From contig NZ_CP113067.1 in NCBI RefSeq assembly GCF_026625865.1, positions 1,550,001 to 1,614,000 of the forward strand: a stretch of 64,000 nt of DNA. The letters run 5' to 3'. Each line of letters begins with the position of its first letter. Position 1 is the first letter of the stretch. This document shows positions 33,229 to 41,444 of this stretch, one piece after another. The stretch is from Microbacterium sp. SL75. Its GTDB lineage: Bacteria; Actinomycetota; Actinomycetes; Actinomycetales; Microbacteriaceae. The position numbers and the translations under genes were made by a program. The notes beneath the pieces are model-generated. The model made no database searches and had not been told where the DNA came from. It worked only from the letters and a program-made list of their open reading frames with translations.

Positions 33229-34064
33229 TGGCGCGGCCGCTGTCCGTCCGCGCGCGTCTGCGGAGCACCCTTCTCTACGTCTGGCTCGTCGTGGCGGTGA
33301 CCGTGGTGTGCTTCCCGCTCTACTACGTCTTCGAGGGCGCGCTCACGCCGACCGCCTGGCTCGACGAGGGCCTCGAGGGTCTTCTGCCCATCCACCTGAC
33401 GCTCGACAATGTGATCCGCGCCACCCAGGTCATCCCGCTCGGCCACCAGTTCGTCAACAGCGTCGTGGTGACGCTGGTGCAGACGTTCTTCCAGGTCGCC
33501 ATCGGCATCGCCACCGCCTACGCCCTCGTCTTCTGCGGCCTGCGGGGCACGCGCGCCCTCTTCCTGCTGATCCTGTCGAGCATGATGGTGCCGGGCGAGA
33601 CGATCCTCATCGCGAACTATCTGACGATCTCGTCGTGGCGGCTGATCGACACCCTGCCGGCGGTGTTCTTGCCGTTCCTGGCCTCAGCGCTGAGCATCTT
33701 CCTCTTCCGGCAGGCGTTCCTCAGTTTCCCAGGGGAGCTGCGCGACGCCGCCCTCCTCGACGGGGCCGGGCACGTCCGCTTCATTCGATCGATGCTGCTG
33801 CCGATCGTGCAGCCGACGCTCATCTCGGTGACGCTCGTGAGCGCGACCGCCGCATGGAACGGCTTCTTCTGGCCGTTGCTCGTGACCAACTCTCCCGAGA
33901 ACCGCACGGTCCAGGTCGGCATCGCTCAGCTCTCGAGCGCCGAGGCCGCCGACGTCGGCGTGGTGCTCGCCGGCGCGGCCATGGTCACCCTCCCCGTTCT
34001 CCTCCTCGTGCTGCTCGCGCAGCGCTTCCTCGCCGGCGGGATCACCGCCGGCGCCCTCAAATAA
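33228..34064 (+). CDS. ABC sugar importer, permease (UgpE/MalG type)
   Basis: A 278-residue permease with about six helices, partner of the preceding gene. The EAA-type loop is RDAALLDGAGHVRFIRSMLL near residue 190, and YYVFEGALTPTAWLDEG forms the first periplasmic loop. It starts at ATG 33228 overlapping the upstream stop by one base. MalG-type permeases usually have a shorter periplasmic part, as here. The binding protein follows 26 bases downstream. Confidence 0.92.
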   Translation: MARPLSVRARLRSTLLYVWLVVAVTVVCFPLYYVFEGALTPTAWLDEGLEGLLPIHLTLDNVIRATQVIPLGHQFVNSVVVTLVQTFFQVAIGIATAYALVFCGLRGTRALFLLILSSMMVPGETILIANYLTISSWRLIDTLPAVFLPFLASALSIFLFRQAFLSFPGELRDAALLDGAGHVRFIRSMLLPIVQPTLISVTLVSATAAWNGFFWPLLVTNSPENRTVQVGIAQLSSAEAADVGVVLAGAAMVTLPVLLLVLLAQRFLAGGITAGALK

Positions 34065-34090
34065 GACCCGACAGAAAGAAACCCGAGCCC

Positions 34091-35437
34091 ATGTCTCTGC
34101 GCCCCCGCCCCACGATCGCGGCGACCGCCGCGGGAGCCGCCCTCCTCCTCGCCCTCGCCGGGTGCACGGCATCCGGATCCTCCTCCGGAGCCGACTCCGG
34201 CCCCGTGACCCTCCAGTTCTGGCACGAGATGAGCGGACCGGCGGCGACCGAGCTCGACGCCCTCGTGTCGCAGTTCAACAGCGAGCACGACGGCGAGATC
34301 ACCGTCGACTCCTCGTTCCAGGGGTCGTACGCCGACGCCCAGACGAAGTACACCGCCGCCGTGCAGTCGGGCACGACCCCCGACGTCCTGATGATGAACG
34401 ACATCTCGACGGGCTTCATGGTCGACTCGAAGAAGACCATCCCCCTCTCGACCCTTGCCGAGGGCGACGCCTCGTTCTCTCTCGACAGCTTCCCGCCGGC
34501 GGTCAGCGCGTACTACGGCGACGGCGCGGACGGACTCGCCGCCATGCCGTTCGCGGTGTCGCAGCCGGTCATGTACCTCGATCGCGACCTCGTGACGCGC
34601 TCGGGGCTGAATCCCGACTCCCCGCCGCGCACGCTCGCCGAGGTGGCCTCGTGGGCCGAGAAGATCCACGCGGCGACCGGCGCCTCGGGCCTGACGATGA
34701 ACATGTCGGACTCGTGGATGATCGAGCAGATGTCGGCGGCCGGCGGGGGGGACTTCTGCACCCCCGACAACGGTCGCGGCTCCGACCGCGTCACCGGACT
34801 GCAGCTCACCTCGCCGACGCAGGTGGGCTTCATGCAGCGACTGCAGACGCTGTTCCAGGACGGCACGATGCTCAACCCCGGCACCGACAACAGCGCGATG
34901 GTCTCGGCCTTCGCGAGCGGCAAGGTGGGCATCATGCTCACCTCGACCGGCGCCTATACGACGGCGGACCCGAAGAAGACCGCCTCGACGGTCGCTGCCT
35001 TCCCCTCCACCGCCGAGTCCGACGACGCGGGCGTGGTCATCGGCGGCAACGCGCTCTGGATCTCGGGTGACGGGCACTCCGACGCGCAGCAGCGCGCGGC
35101 CTACGCCTTCGTGAGCTTCCTGCACTCGGCCGAGGTGCAGGCGGCGTGGGCGAAGGCCACCGGTTATCTCGCGTCGAACACGGGCGCGGCCTCCACCGCG
35201 ACCGGGACGGCCTCGCTCGCCGACCCGAACGTGAAGGCGATGGCCGACCAGCTCGCGAACACTCCGGCGTCGAACGCCGCGGCGGGCTGCCGCACGGGTG
35301 CTTTCCCCTCGCTGCGCTCGACCGTCATCGGGGCGTTCACCCAGGTCGCCGAGGGAGCCGACGTGACCTCGACCATGTCGGATGCCGAGACGAAGGCAGC
35401 GTCGCAGATCGCCGCCTACAACACCGCGGCGGGCTGA
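34091..35437 (+). CDS. ABC sugar-type solute-binding lipoprotein (UgpB family)
   Basis: A 448-residue lipoprotein. The lipobox LLLALAGC puts the lipidated Cys near residue 25. The mature part begins with a Ser/Gly linker and then VTLQFWHEMSGPAATELDAL, the usual start of family-1 (MalE/UgpB) binding proteins; FASGKVGIMLTSTGAY and FVSFLHSAEVQAAWAKATGY are further family features. UgpB relatives bind glycerol phosphates and glycerophosphodiesters, which would fit the phosphatase and phosphodiesterase genes nearby, but sugars are equally possible. It is followed by a strong terminator. Confidence 0.92.
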   Translation: MSLRPRPTIAATAAGAALLLALAGCTASGSSSGADSGPVTLQFWHEMSGPAATELDALVSQFNSEHDGEITVDSSFQGSYADAQTKYTAAVQSGTTPDVLMMNDISTGFMVDSKKTIPLSTLAEGDASFSLDSFPPAVSAYYGDGADGLAAMPFAVSQPVMYLDRDLVTRSGLNPDSPPRTLAEVASWAEKIHAATGASGLTMNMSDSWMIEQMSAAGGGDFCTPDNGRGSDRVTGLQLTSPTQVGFMQRLQTLFQDGTMLNPGTDNSAMVSAFASGKVGIMLTSTGAYTTADPKKTASTVAAFPSTAESDDAGVVIGGNALWISGDGHSDAQQRAAYAFVSFLHSAEVQAAWAKATGYLASNTGAASTATGTASLADPNVKAMADQLANTPASNAAAGCRTGAFPSLRSTVIGAFTQVAEGADVTSTMSDAETKAASQIAAYNTAAG

Positions 35438-35451
35438 GTCGGGAGCTCTCC

Positions 35452-35492
35452 GCCCGCGCTCCCGGTCTGTCAAGGCGGCCGGGAGCGCGGGC
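35452..35492 (+). terminator. Terminator of the ABC importer operon
   Basis: GCCCGCGCTCCCGG (35452-35465) and CCGGGAGCGCGGGC (35479-35492) form a perfect 14-bp stem with a 13-base loop, beginning 15 bases past the stop. Confidence 0.8.
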
Positions 35493-35523
35493 CTTCGCGA
35501 CGACGGGCTGAGAGGATCGACGC

Positions 35524-36576
35524 GTGACGGACGACCTCTCGCCCTCGGCCGCGTCCCGCCGGTCTCGCCGGAGGGTCGGTGTCGATGATCCGGACGCATC
35601 CCCCACGCGCCTCTACGCCCTGCTGACCCCGGAGGCCCGCGCCCTGTACGAGCTGGTCCCGGGCGCGCAGGAGCTGTTCCGACCGACCGCGGCCTCGTCC
35701 TCGGGGCTGCGGCGAGGGCTCCGGCAGGACGACGCGTTCCGCAACCTGCTCCGGGCGGCGATGCAGGGAACGGCGGAGCCGCGCGGATGGCATCGCAACG
35801 AATGGTCCGACGAGGAGGTCGCTCGCGCGGCCGCGGACCCGCAGCTGCTCGCGGCAGCCCGGGCGATGTCGAAACGGAACGCACGGGTCGACTGGCGCGC
35901 GACGTGGAAGAAACGCCGCCAGCGCGAGACGGCGGTGCTGGCGGTCTTCACGTACTCGCTGATGGCCATCCCCGCAGCCCTCGTCGTCAACCTCCCGTGG
36001 CTCGCGGGCGTGGGCGCCGTCGGCGTGCTCGCCGTGGTGGGGTATCTGCTCGTCCGCCGCGTCGAGAACCGGCCAGCCCCCGCTCCTCATCCCCTCCCCG
36101 CCCTCAGCGATCCCCCCGCGGACGACGGCGTCCCTCGACCTCTCTTCGTCGTCGAGCGCGCCCCCTCGCAGCATCTGATCGCGCGCGGCACCGGTCTCGT
36201 CTTCCTGGCGGGCGCCGTCGTCCTCGCGGTCGGGGAGATCATCGAGGGCGGTCCGCTCGCCGCTGTCGGGGTGACCGTGTGGCTGGGCACCCTCGGTGTT
36301 CTCGGCGCGATCATCTTCCTCTGGGCGCTGTCCGCCGGGCGCGCGCGCATCGTCGGCTTCGACGATCACCTGGTCGTCCGCCCGGGACTCCGCCGGTCGC
36401 GGGTGGTTGCGGCATCCGAGATCGCGGAACTCTCGCTGCTGTCGGGCGGTCGGCTTCGGGGCGCGGACGCGCGGGGTCGCCGATTGTTCGAGGCGATGAG
36501 CGTGTACGACGACTTCCCCGACCTCGTGGCGTGGCTCGAGGCCAAGACGCCGCGGCAGTGGGCCGACATCGGGTAA
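35524..36576 (+). CDS. Four-helix membrane protein with PH-like C-terminus, function unknown
   Basis: A 350-residue protein. Residues 1-135 are soluble and helical with many Arg/Ala. Two hydrophobic pairs follow at about 140-180 (TAVLAVFTYSLMAIPAALVV) and 225-275 (GTGLVFLAGAVVLAVGEII and the next helix). After them comes a soluble end reading ARIVGFDDHLVVRPGLRRSR VVAASEIAEL, which looks like a bacterial PH (bPH-type) strand pattern. The start is GTG 35524. No enzymatic motif is visible and the family is not firmly recognised. It is monocistronic by position between two terminator-like regions. Confidence 0.75.
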   Translation: MTDDLSPSAASRRSRRRVGVDDPDASPTRLYALLTPEARALYELVPGAQELFRPTAASSSGLRRGLRQDDAFRNLLRAAMQGTAEPRGWHRNEWSDEEVARAAADPQLLAAARAMSKRNARVDWRATWKKRRQRETAVLAVFTYSLMAIPAALVVNLPWLAGVGAVGVLAVVGYLLVRRVENRPAPAPHPLPALSDPPADDGVPRPLFVVERAPSQHLIARGTGLVFLAGAVVLAVGEIIEGGPLAAVGVTVWLGTLGVLGAIIFLWALSAGRARIVGFDDHLVVRPGLRRSRVVAASEIAELSLLSGGRLRGADARGRRLFEAMSVYDDFPDLVAWLEAKTPRQWADIG

Positions 36577-36617
36577 CGCCGCTCAGGTGCGTCGGGCCGC
36601 GGGCGTAAGGTGGCGCG

Positions 36618-36989
36618 GTGAGCATGTGGCGGGATGTGGGCCTCGTCGCCGTCGGCGGCGCGATCGGTACGGCCGTACGCGCCGGTCTCACCCTGGCGCT
36701 CGGCGAAGACCTGGGCCCGGCCCTCGTGCCGCTGATCAACGTCGTCGGGGCGTTCGCGATCGGCATCCTGTACGGCTGGAGAGCACGGATGCCGGAGTCC
36801 TCGCGTGCGCAGCGCGTGCAGCTGTTCATCGGGACCGGCATCCTGGGCGGGTTCACCACCTACAGCTCGCTCGCCGTCGAGTCGGCCGACCTCGGCCTGC
36901 TCTGGTGGGGGGTGGCGACGGTCGTCGTCGGGACGGCGGCGGCCTGGGGCGGCGTACTCCTCGGCCGTGGTGGGCGGGCTTCGCGCTGA
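36618..36989 (+). CDS. crcB: Fluoride channel CrcB/Fluc subunit, first copy
   Basis: A 123-residue protein with four helices. The family motifs GGAIGTAVRAGL, LINVVGAFAIGILYG (the Asn of the conserved N-x-x-G-x-F/L pore motif) and GTGILGGFTTYSSLAVE (the TTYSS Phe-box region) are present. GTG 36618 is the start. Fluc channels export toxic fluoride as dual-topology dimers; actinobacteria often carry two paralogous subunits. The second copy here is 9.4 kb away (46427-46792). No fluoride riboswitch was recognised upstream. Confidence 0.92.
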   Translation: MSMWRDVGLVAVGGAIGTAVRAGLTLALGEDLGPALVPLINVVGAFAIGILYGWRARMPESSRAQRVQLFIGTGILGGFTTYSSLAVESADLGLLWWGVATVVVGTAAAWGGVLLGRGGRASR

Positions 36990-37010
36990 CGCTTGTCGAA
37001 CCCGGCGAGA

Positions 37011-37032
37011 AAGTGGTACAAATGTGCCACTT
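37011..37032. promoter_or_regulatory. Near-perfect 22-base palindrome upstream of the kinase operon
   Basis: AAGTGGTACA (37011-37020) and TGTGCCACTT (37023-37032) form a palindrome broken only at one position per arm. It lies about 50 bases before the kinase start, where a promoter is expected. Related GTAC...TGTG sequences occur at 42575 and 42640. The cognate regulator is unknown. Confidence 0.6.
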
Positions 37033-37079
37033 ACCGTCGTGGGTTCGCCGCGCCGGTCACCCGACCCGGAGGTTCGACG

Positions 37080-38009
37080 ATGAACGCCGCCCCCTCGATC
37101 GTCACGCTCGGAGCCCACGTGCTCGACACGATCGTCCAGCCCGTCGATGAGATCCCCGAGGGGCAGGGCTCGCTCCTCGTCGACGAGATCGTGATGTCCG
37201 CAGCGGGACCCGCCGGCGGCACCGCGCTCGTGCTCAACAAGCTCGGCGCGCGCGTGGTCACGAGCGGGGCCGTGGGCGACGACGTCGCCGGACGCGTGCT
37301 GGTCGGCCTGCTCGGTGACGCCGGCATCGACGTGTCGAACCTGCGCACCGACGAACTGCCGACCTCGGCATCCGTCCTCCCCATCCGCTCCGACGGGTCG
37401 CGACCGGCGCTCCACGTGGTCGGGGCCAACGCGCTCGCCGCCGACGTCGTGCCCTGGGACGCGCTCGCCGCCGCCGACCACGTCCACGTCGGAGCGCCCG
37501 AGCTGCTCGGTCCCGAGAACGTCATCGAGATCCTGGAGTACGCCCGTCGGCACGGAGCGACGACGTCGCTCGACTTCCTCATCGGCGGCGACCCCGCGTT
37601 CTACGCGCTCATCGAGCCCCTGCTCGCGCACACCGACTACGTGCTCCCCAACGCCGAGCAGGCCATCGGCTGGACCGGCGCCGACGACCTGCCCGCCGCC
37701 GCCCGCGCCCTGCACGCGGCGGGAGCAGCGGTCGTCGCGTGCACCAACGGCGGCGACGACATCGTGGTGGTCGACGGCGGCGACCTCGAGTTCGTCCCCA
37801 TCGTGCCCGCGGAACCGGTCGACACCAGCGGCGGCGGAGACGCCTTCTCGGCCGGCTTCGTCTTCGCCAAACTCCGCGGGTGGTCCTCGCGCGACGCCGC
37901 GCGCTTCGGATCGGCCACCGCCGCACAGGTCGTCGCCGGCGTGGGTACCGATCACGGCGCGTACGACGCGGCATCCATCGACGCTCTACTCTCGACGGGA
38001 GCGCTGTGA
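37080..38009 (+). CDS. PfkB/ribokinase-family carbohydrate kinase
   Basis: A 309-residue sugar kinase. ATG 37080 has GGAGG about eight bases upstream; the frame opens earlier at 36993. The N-terminal half has the GG motif (AAGPAGGTALVLNKLGARV). The C-terminal signature DTSGGGDAFSAGFVFAK carries the catalytic Asp and anion hole; the usual DTTGAGD reads DTSGGGD here. The aldolase gene overlaps its stop by four bases (GTGA). It presumably phosphorylates the sugar that the aldolase then cleaves. Confidence 0.9.
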   Translation: MNAAPSIVTLGAHVLDTIVQPVDEIPEGQGSLLVDEIVMSAAGPAGGTALVLNKLGARVVTSGAVGDDVAGRVLVGLLGDAGIDVSNLRTDELPTSASVLPIRSDGSRPALHVVGANALAADVVPWDALAAADHVHVGAPELLGPENVIEILEYARRHGATTSLDFLIGGDPAFYALIEPLLAHTDYVLPNAEQAIGWTGADDLPAAARALHAAGAAVVACTNGGDDIVVVDGGDLEFVPIVPAEPVDTSGGGDAFSAGFVFAKLRGWSSRDAARFGSATAAQVVAGVGTDHGAYDAASIDALLSTGAL

Positions 38010-38653
38010 TCGCGACCGGTGTGCGAGAAGCCGTGGCGGACGCCTGCCGTGCGCTCGCGGCGCAGGGACTCGTCAAGGTAACGGCGGGCAACGTCAGCGT
38101 GCGCGTGGACGGCGGGATCGCCATCACCGCGACCGGGGTCGTCTTCGCCGACGCGGTCGCCGACGACGTCGTGATCGTCGACGGCGAGAAGAGAGTCGTC
38201 GAGGGGGCGCTCGCCCCGAGCTCCGAGCTCGACCTGCACCGCGCGGCCTACGCCGACGAGGCCGTCGGGGCCGTCGTGCACACGCACGCCCCCGCGGCGA
38301 TCGCCCTCTCACTCGTCTCGGACCGACTGCCCTGCGTGCACTACCAACAGCTCGCCCTCGGGGGCGAGATCGAGGTGGTGCCCTTCTCGGTCTTCGGCTC
38401 GGCCGAGCTCGCCGCGGCCACGGGCGACGCCCTCGCCGCAGCCAACGCCGCGATTCTCGCCCACCACGGCGCCGTCACCACGGGCCGAGACCTCGCCGAC
38501 GCGGTGACGAACACCGCCCTGCTCGAGTGGGCGTGCGACATCTACCTGCGCGCGCGAGCGGTGGCGGTGCCCGCCGAACTCAGCCCCGAGCAGCAGGCCG
38601 CGGTGCTCACCGCCGCGGTCTCGACCGGGTACGGACAGAAGCACGGAGCGTGA
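38006..38653 (+). CDS. Class II aldolase (fuculose-1-phosphate aldolase family)
   Basis: A 215-residue zinc aldolase. GTG 38006 overlaps the kinase stop. TAGNVSVRVDGGIAITATG matches the substrate phosphate site, PSSELDLHRAAYAD has the catalytic Glu, and VVHTHAPAAIAL plus AAILAHHGAVTTG supply the zinc histidines. The family cleaves L-fuculose-, L-rhamnulose- or L-ribulose-type phosphates into dihydroxyacetone phosphate and an aldehyde. An aldehyde dehydrogenase directly downstream fits removal of that aldehyde. Confidence 0.9.
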   Translation: MIATGVREAVADACRALAAQGLVKVTAGNVSVRVDGGIAITATGVVFADAVADDVVIVDGEKRVVEGALAPSSELDLHRAAYADEAVGAVVHTHAPAAIALSLVSDRLPCVHYQQLALGGEIEVVPFSVFGSAELAAATGDALAAANAAILAHHGAVTTGRDLADAVTNTALLEWACDIYLRARAVAVPAELSPEQQAAVLTAAVSTGYGQKHGA

Positions 38654-38654
38654 C

Positions 38655-40121
38655 ATGGATGCCGTGACCGCCGACACCTTCGACTCGCTGAGCCCTCTCG
38701 ATGGGCGCGTCGTCGACACCTTCCCGGTGCGGGGCCCCGCCGAGGTGGTGTCGGCGGTGGACCGCGCGCGGCGCGCGGCGCGCGAGTGGCGGTCCCTCGG
38801 TTTCGAGGGGCGGCGGCGCGCGCTGCAGGCCTGGCGGCGCGACATCGTGGCGCACCTCGACGACCTCATCGCCGTGGTGCGCGCCGAGACCGGCAAGCCC
38901 CGTGGCGACGCCCGGCTCGAGATCATGCTCGCCCTCGACCACCTGGCCTGGGCGGCGACCCACGCGCGCCCGGTCCTGCGTCGGCGTCGCGTGGGCGCGG
39001 GGGTGCTGATGCTCAACCAGTCGGCGAGCGTCGGATACACCCCGTACGGCGTGGTCGGGGTCATCGGCCCGTGGAACTACCCGGTCTTCACGCCCATGGG
39101 CTCGATCGCGTACGCGCTCGCCGCGGGCAACGCCGTGGTGTTCAAGCCCAGCGAGTACACCCCCGGCGTGGGCGTGTGGCTGCAGCGCTCCTTCGTGCGC
39201 GCGGGCGGGTCGGCCGATGTCTTCGCCGTGGTGACCGGTCTCGGGCCCACCGGCGCTGCCCTCTGCCGCTCGGGTGTCGACAAGGTGGCCTTCACCGGAT
39301 CGACCGCGACGGGCAAGGCCGTCATGGCCGCGTGCGCCGAGAGCCTCACCCCGGTCGTGATCGAGGCGGGCGGCAAAGACGCCCTCCTCGTCGACGAGGA
39401 CGCCGATCTCGCGGCCGCGGCCGAGGCGGCCGTCTGGGGCGCGTACTCGAACGCGGGTCAGACCTGCATCGGCATCGAGCGCGTCTACGCGCACGCGAAG
39501 ATCTACGACCGCTTCGTCGAGGCCGTCGCCGAGCGCACGCGCGAGCTCCGCGCCGGCGCCGACGACGCCGCGACGCTCGGTCCGCTCACCATGCCGCGCC
39601 AGGCCGACGTGGTCCGGGCGCACGTCGCCGACGCGCTCGCGCGGGGCGCGACGGCGCGCGTCGGATCGACCCCGGCGCCCGGGGTCACCCTGCAACCCGT
39701 CCTCCTCACCGACGTCGACGAGGAGGCGGACGCCGTGCGCGAAGAGACCTTCGGCCCGACCCTGGTCGTCAACCGCGTGGCATCCATGGACGAGGCCGTC
39801 GAGAAGGCCAACGCCGTGCGGTACGGACTGTCGGGCTCGGTGTTCTCTCGGAGGCGGGGGAGCGAGCTCGCCCTGCGCCTGCGCGGAGGCATGATCGCGA
39901 TCAACTCGGTCATCTCGTTCGCCGCGGTCCCCGCCCTCCCCTTCGGCGGGGTGGGCGATTCCGGGTTCGGGCGCATCCACGGGGCGGACGGTCTGCGTGA
40001 GTTCGCGTACCCGAAGGCGCTGACCCGTCAGCGCTTCCCGCTGCTGACGTTGACCACGATGCGGCGCACCGCGAAGGTCGACCGTCTCGTCGAGCGCATC
40101 ATCCGGCTGCTCTACGGCTGA
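38655..40121 (+). CDS. NAD(P)-dependent aldehyde dehydrogenase
   Basis: A 488-residue ALDH-superfamily enzyme starting one base after the aldolase stop. PYGVVGVIGPWNYPVFTP holds the catalytic Asn. FTGSTATGKAVM is the Rossmann glycine motif, VIEAGGKDALLVDEDAD has the general-base Glu, and YSNAGQTCIGIERVYAH the nucleophilic Cys. REETFGPTLVVNRV and LPFGGVGDSGFGRIHG are C-terminal signatures. The Lys- and Arg-rich C-terminus (TLTTMRRTAKVDRLVERIIR) resembles long-chain/aromatic aldehyde ALDHs. In this operon oxidation of the aldolase-derived aldehyde (lactaldehyde-like) is inferred. Confidence 0.93.
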   Translation: MDAVTADTFDSLSPLDGRVVDTFPVRGPAEVVSAVDRARRAAREWRSLGFEGRRRALQAWRRDIVAHLDDLIAVVRAETGKPRGDARLEIMLALDHLAWAATHARPVLRRRRVGAGVLMLNQSASVGYTPYGVVGVIGPWNYPVFTPMGSIAYALAAGNAVVFKPSEYTPGVGVWLQRSFVRAGGSADVFAVVTGLGPTGAALCRSGVDKVAFTGSTATGKAVMAACAESLTPVVIEAGGKDALLVDEDADLAAAAEAAVWGAYSNAGQTCIGIERVYAHAKIYDRFVEAVAERTRELRAGADDAATLGPLTMPRQADVVRAHVADALARGATARVGSTPAPGVTLQPVLLTDVDEEADAVREETFGPTLVVNRVASMDEAVEKANAVRYGLSGSVFSRRRGSELALRLRGGMIAINSVISFAAVPALPFGGVGDSGFGRIHGADGLREFAYPKALTRQRFPLLTLTTMRRTAKVDRLVERIIRLLYG

Positions 40122-40133
40122 GCCGGAACGGCG

Positions 40134-40159
40134 CGGATGCCGCGGGCTCCCGGCATCCG
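40134..40159. terminator. Bidirectional terminator
   Basis: CGGATGCCG (40134-40142) and CGGCATCCG (40151-40159) form a perfect 9-bp stem with an eight-base loop between the convergent ALDH and MFS genes. It again contains GGATGCC and GGCATCC. Confidence 0.7.
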
Positions 40160-40166
40160 TCGACGA

Positions 40167-41444
40167 TCACCGCACCGAGCGCACCCGCATGATGATGACC
40201 GAGCCGAGCAGGCCCGCCAGCCCGCTCGCGAGGAACAGCCCCGAGAACCCGCCGAACAGCACCACGGCCCCCGCCCCGAGCAGGGGACCGAACGCCTGCG
40301 GGCCGGCGAGGGCGATATTCATGATCCCGACGTCCTTGCCGCGCGTCTCGGCCGAGGGCAGCACCTGCGTGGCCAGGGCCTGGTCGACGGCGAAGAAGCA
40401 CCCCTGACCGAGCCCGAGCAGCACGGCGCCGATCACCGCGGTCGACTCGGCCGGGGCGACGGCGAGGAGCAGGGCCGAGACGGCTTGAGCGACCCCCGAG
40501 GCGAGGACGAACACGCGACGGCGCTGAACCACGTCGCTGAGCTTGCCGAGGGCGACGGATGCCACGATCGTCACGACCATGTAGATCACCGTCGTGAAGA
40601 CGAGGAAGCCGGTCGGATCGGCCACCCTCAGCGCGAAGGTGAAGAAGTACAGCAGCATCGTCGTGGCGATCGCGTTGCCGAGGTTGATGAGCACACGGCT
40701 CGCGACGGTCCACGCGAAGTCGGGGTGACGCCGGGGGTCGACCCAGATCGACGAGAGGATCGTGCGGACGGTGAGCGGACCCAGCAGCGCCGCCTCGGAC
40801 GTCGTCAGCGGAACGTCGCGCAGAACGAGCAGGAACGGCACGGCCAGGCCTACGCAGCACACGGCCAGCGCGAGGTAGCCCGAAGCCGTCGTGGTGAACA
40901 CCGCGGTGACCAGCACGATCCCCAGCAGGATGCCGATCGCGTTCGGTGCTGAGATCCAGCCCGACACGAGCCCCCGCTGCCCCGCGGGCACGCGGTCGGC
41001 CATGACGGCGGTGAGGGCGGCGGAGGCCATGCAGAAGCCCATCATCACCGCGGTCCACATCGTCACCGTGCCGAGCGACTCGGTCTGGACGCCGAGCAGC
41101 GCGAGACCGACGGCCGCGAGCACGACACCGCCGAGGATCCAGGGGCGACGGCGTCCGAACCGAGACCGGGTCCGGTCGCTCAGCGCACCGACGATCGGGT
41201 AGGCGATGACCACGAACGTCCCCGCCACGGCGCTGACCAGGCCGTAGGTGACGAGCGAGACGAGCCAGTCGTCCGAGGTGTGCTGCGCGGCGATCTGCAG
41301 GGGCAGCAGTACCTGCACCGGGACGAGCTGCGCCATCCACAGTCCGAGCCACACCCCGGCGAAGGCCGCGATCCAGCCCGCGCGAACGGGGCGGGTGGGT
41401 TCGGCGTAGGCGGTGAGGGGGGCGGGCGTCGCGTCAGCGGTCAC
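40167..41444 (-). CDS. MFS transporter (sugar/glycoside-cation-like)
   Basis: A 425-residue, roughly 12-helix transporter. GALSDRTRSRFGRRRPWILG between helices 2 and 3 is the motif seen in glycoside-pentoside-hexuronide and sucrose-type MFS proteins. The second half repeats it as GKLSDVVQRRRVFVLAS. The start is GTG 41444, overlapping the hydrolase stop (GTGA). The operon is hydrolase then MFS on the minus strand. Uptake of the hydrolase substrate or product is inferred. Confidence 0.85.
   Translation of the reverse strand: MTADATPAPLTAYAEPTRPVRAGWIAAFAGVWLGLWMAQLVPVQVLLPLQIAAQHTSDDWLVSLVTYGLVSAVAGTFVVIAYPIVGALSDRTRSRFGRRRPWILGGVVLAAVGLALLGVQTESLGTVTMWTAVMMGFCMASAALTAVMADRVPAGQRGLVSGWISAPNAIGILLGIVLVTAVFTTTASGYLALAVCCVGLAVPFLLVLRDVPLTTSEAALLGPLTVRTILSSIWVDPRRHPDFAWTVASRVLINLGNAIATTMLLYFFTFALRVADPTGFLVFTTVIYMVVTIVASVALGKLSDVVQRRRVFVLASGVAQAVSALLLAVAPAESTAVIGAVLLGLGQGCFFAVDQALATQVLPSAETRGKDVGIMNIALAGPQAFGPLLGAGAVVLFGGFSGLFLASGLAGLLGSVIIMRVRSVR

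Noticed and set aside
36577..36617. A fluoride riboswitch upstream of the first crcB gene
   Set aside because: The intergenic space is only about 40 bases and none of the conserved fluoride-motif sequence is visible there; the second crcB copy also lacks it.
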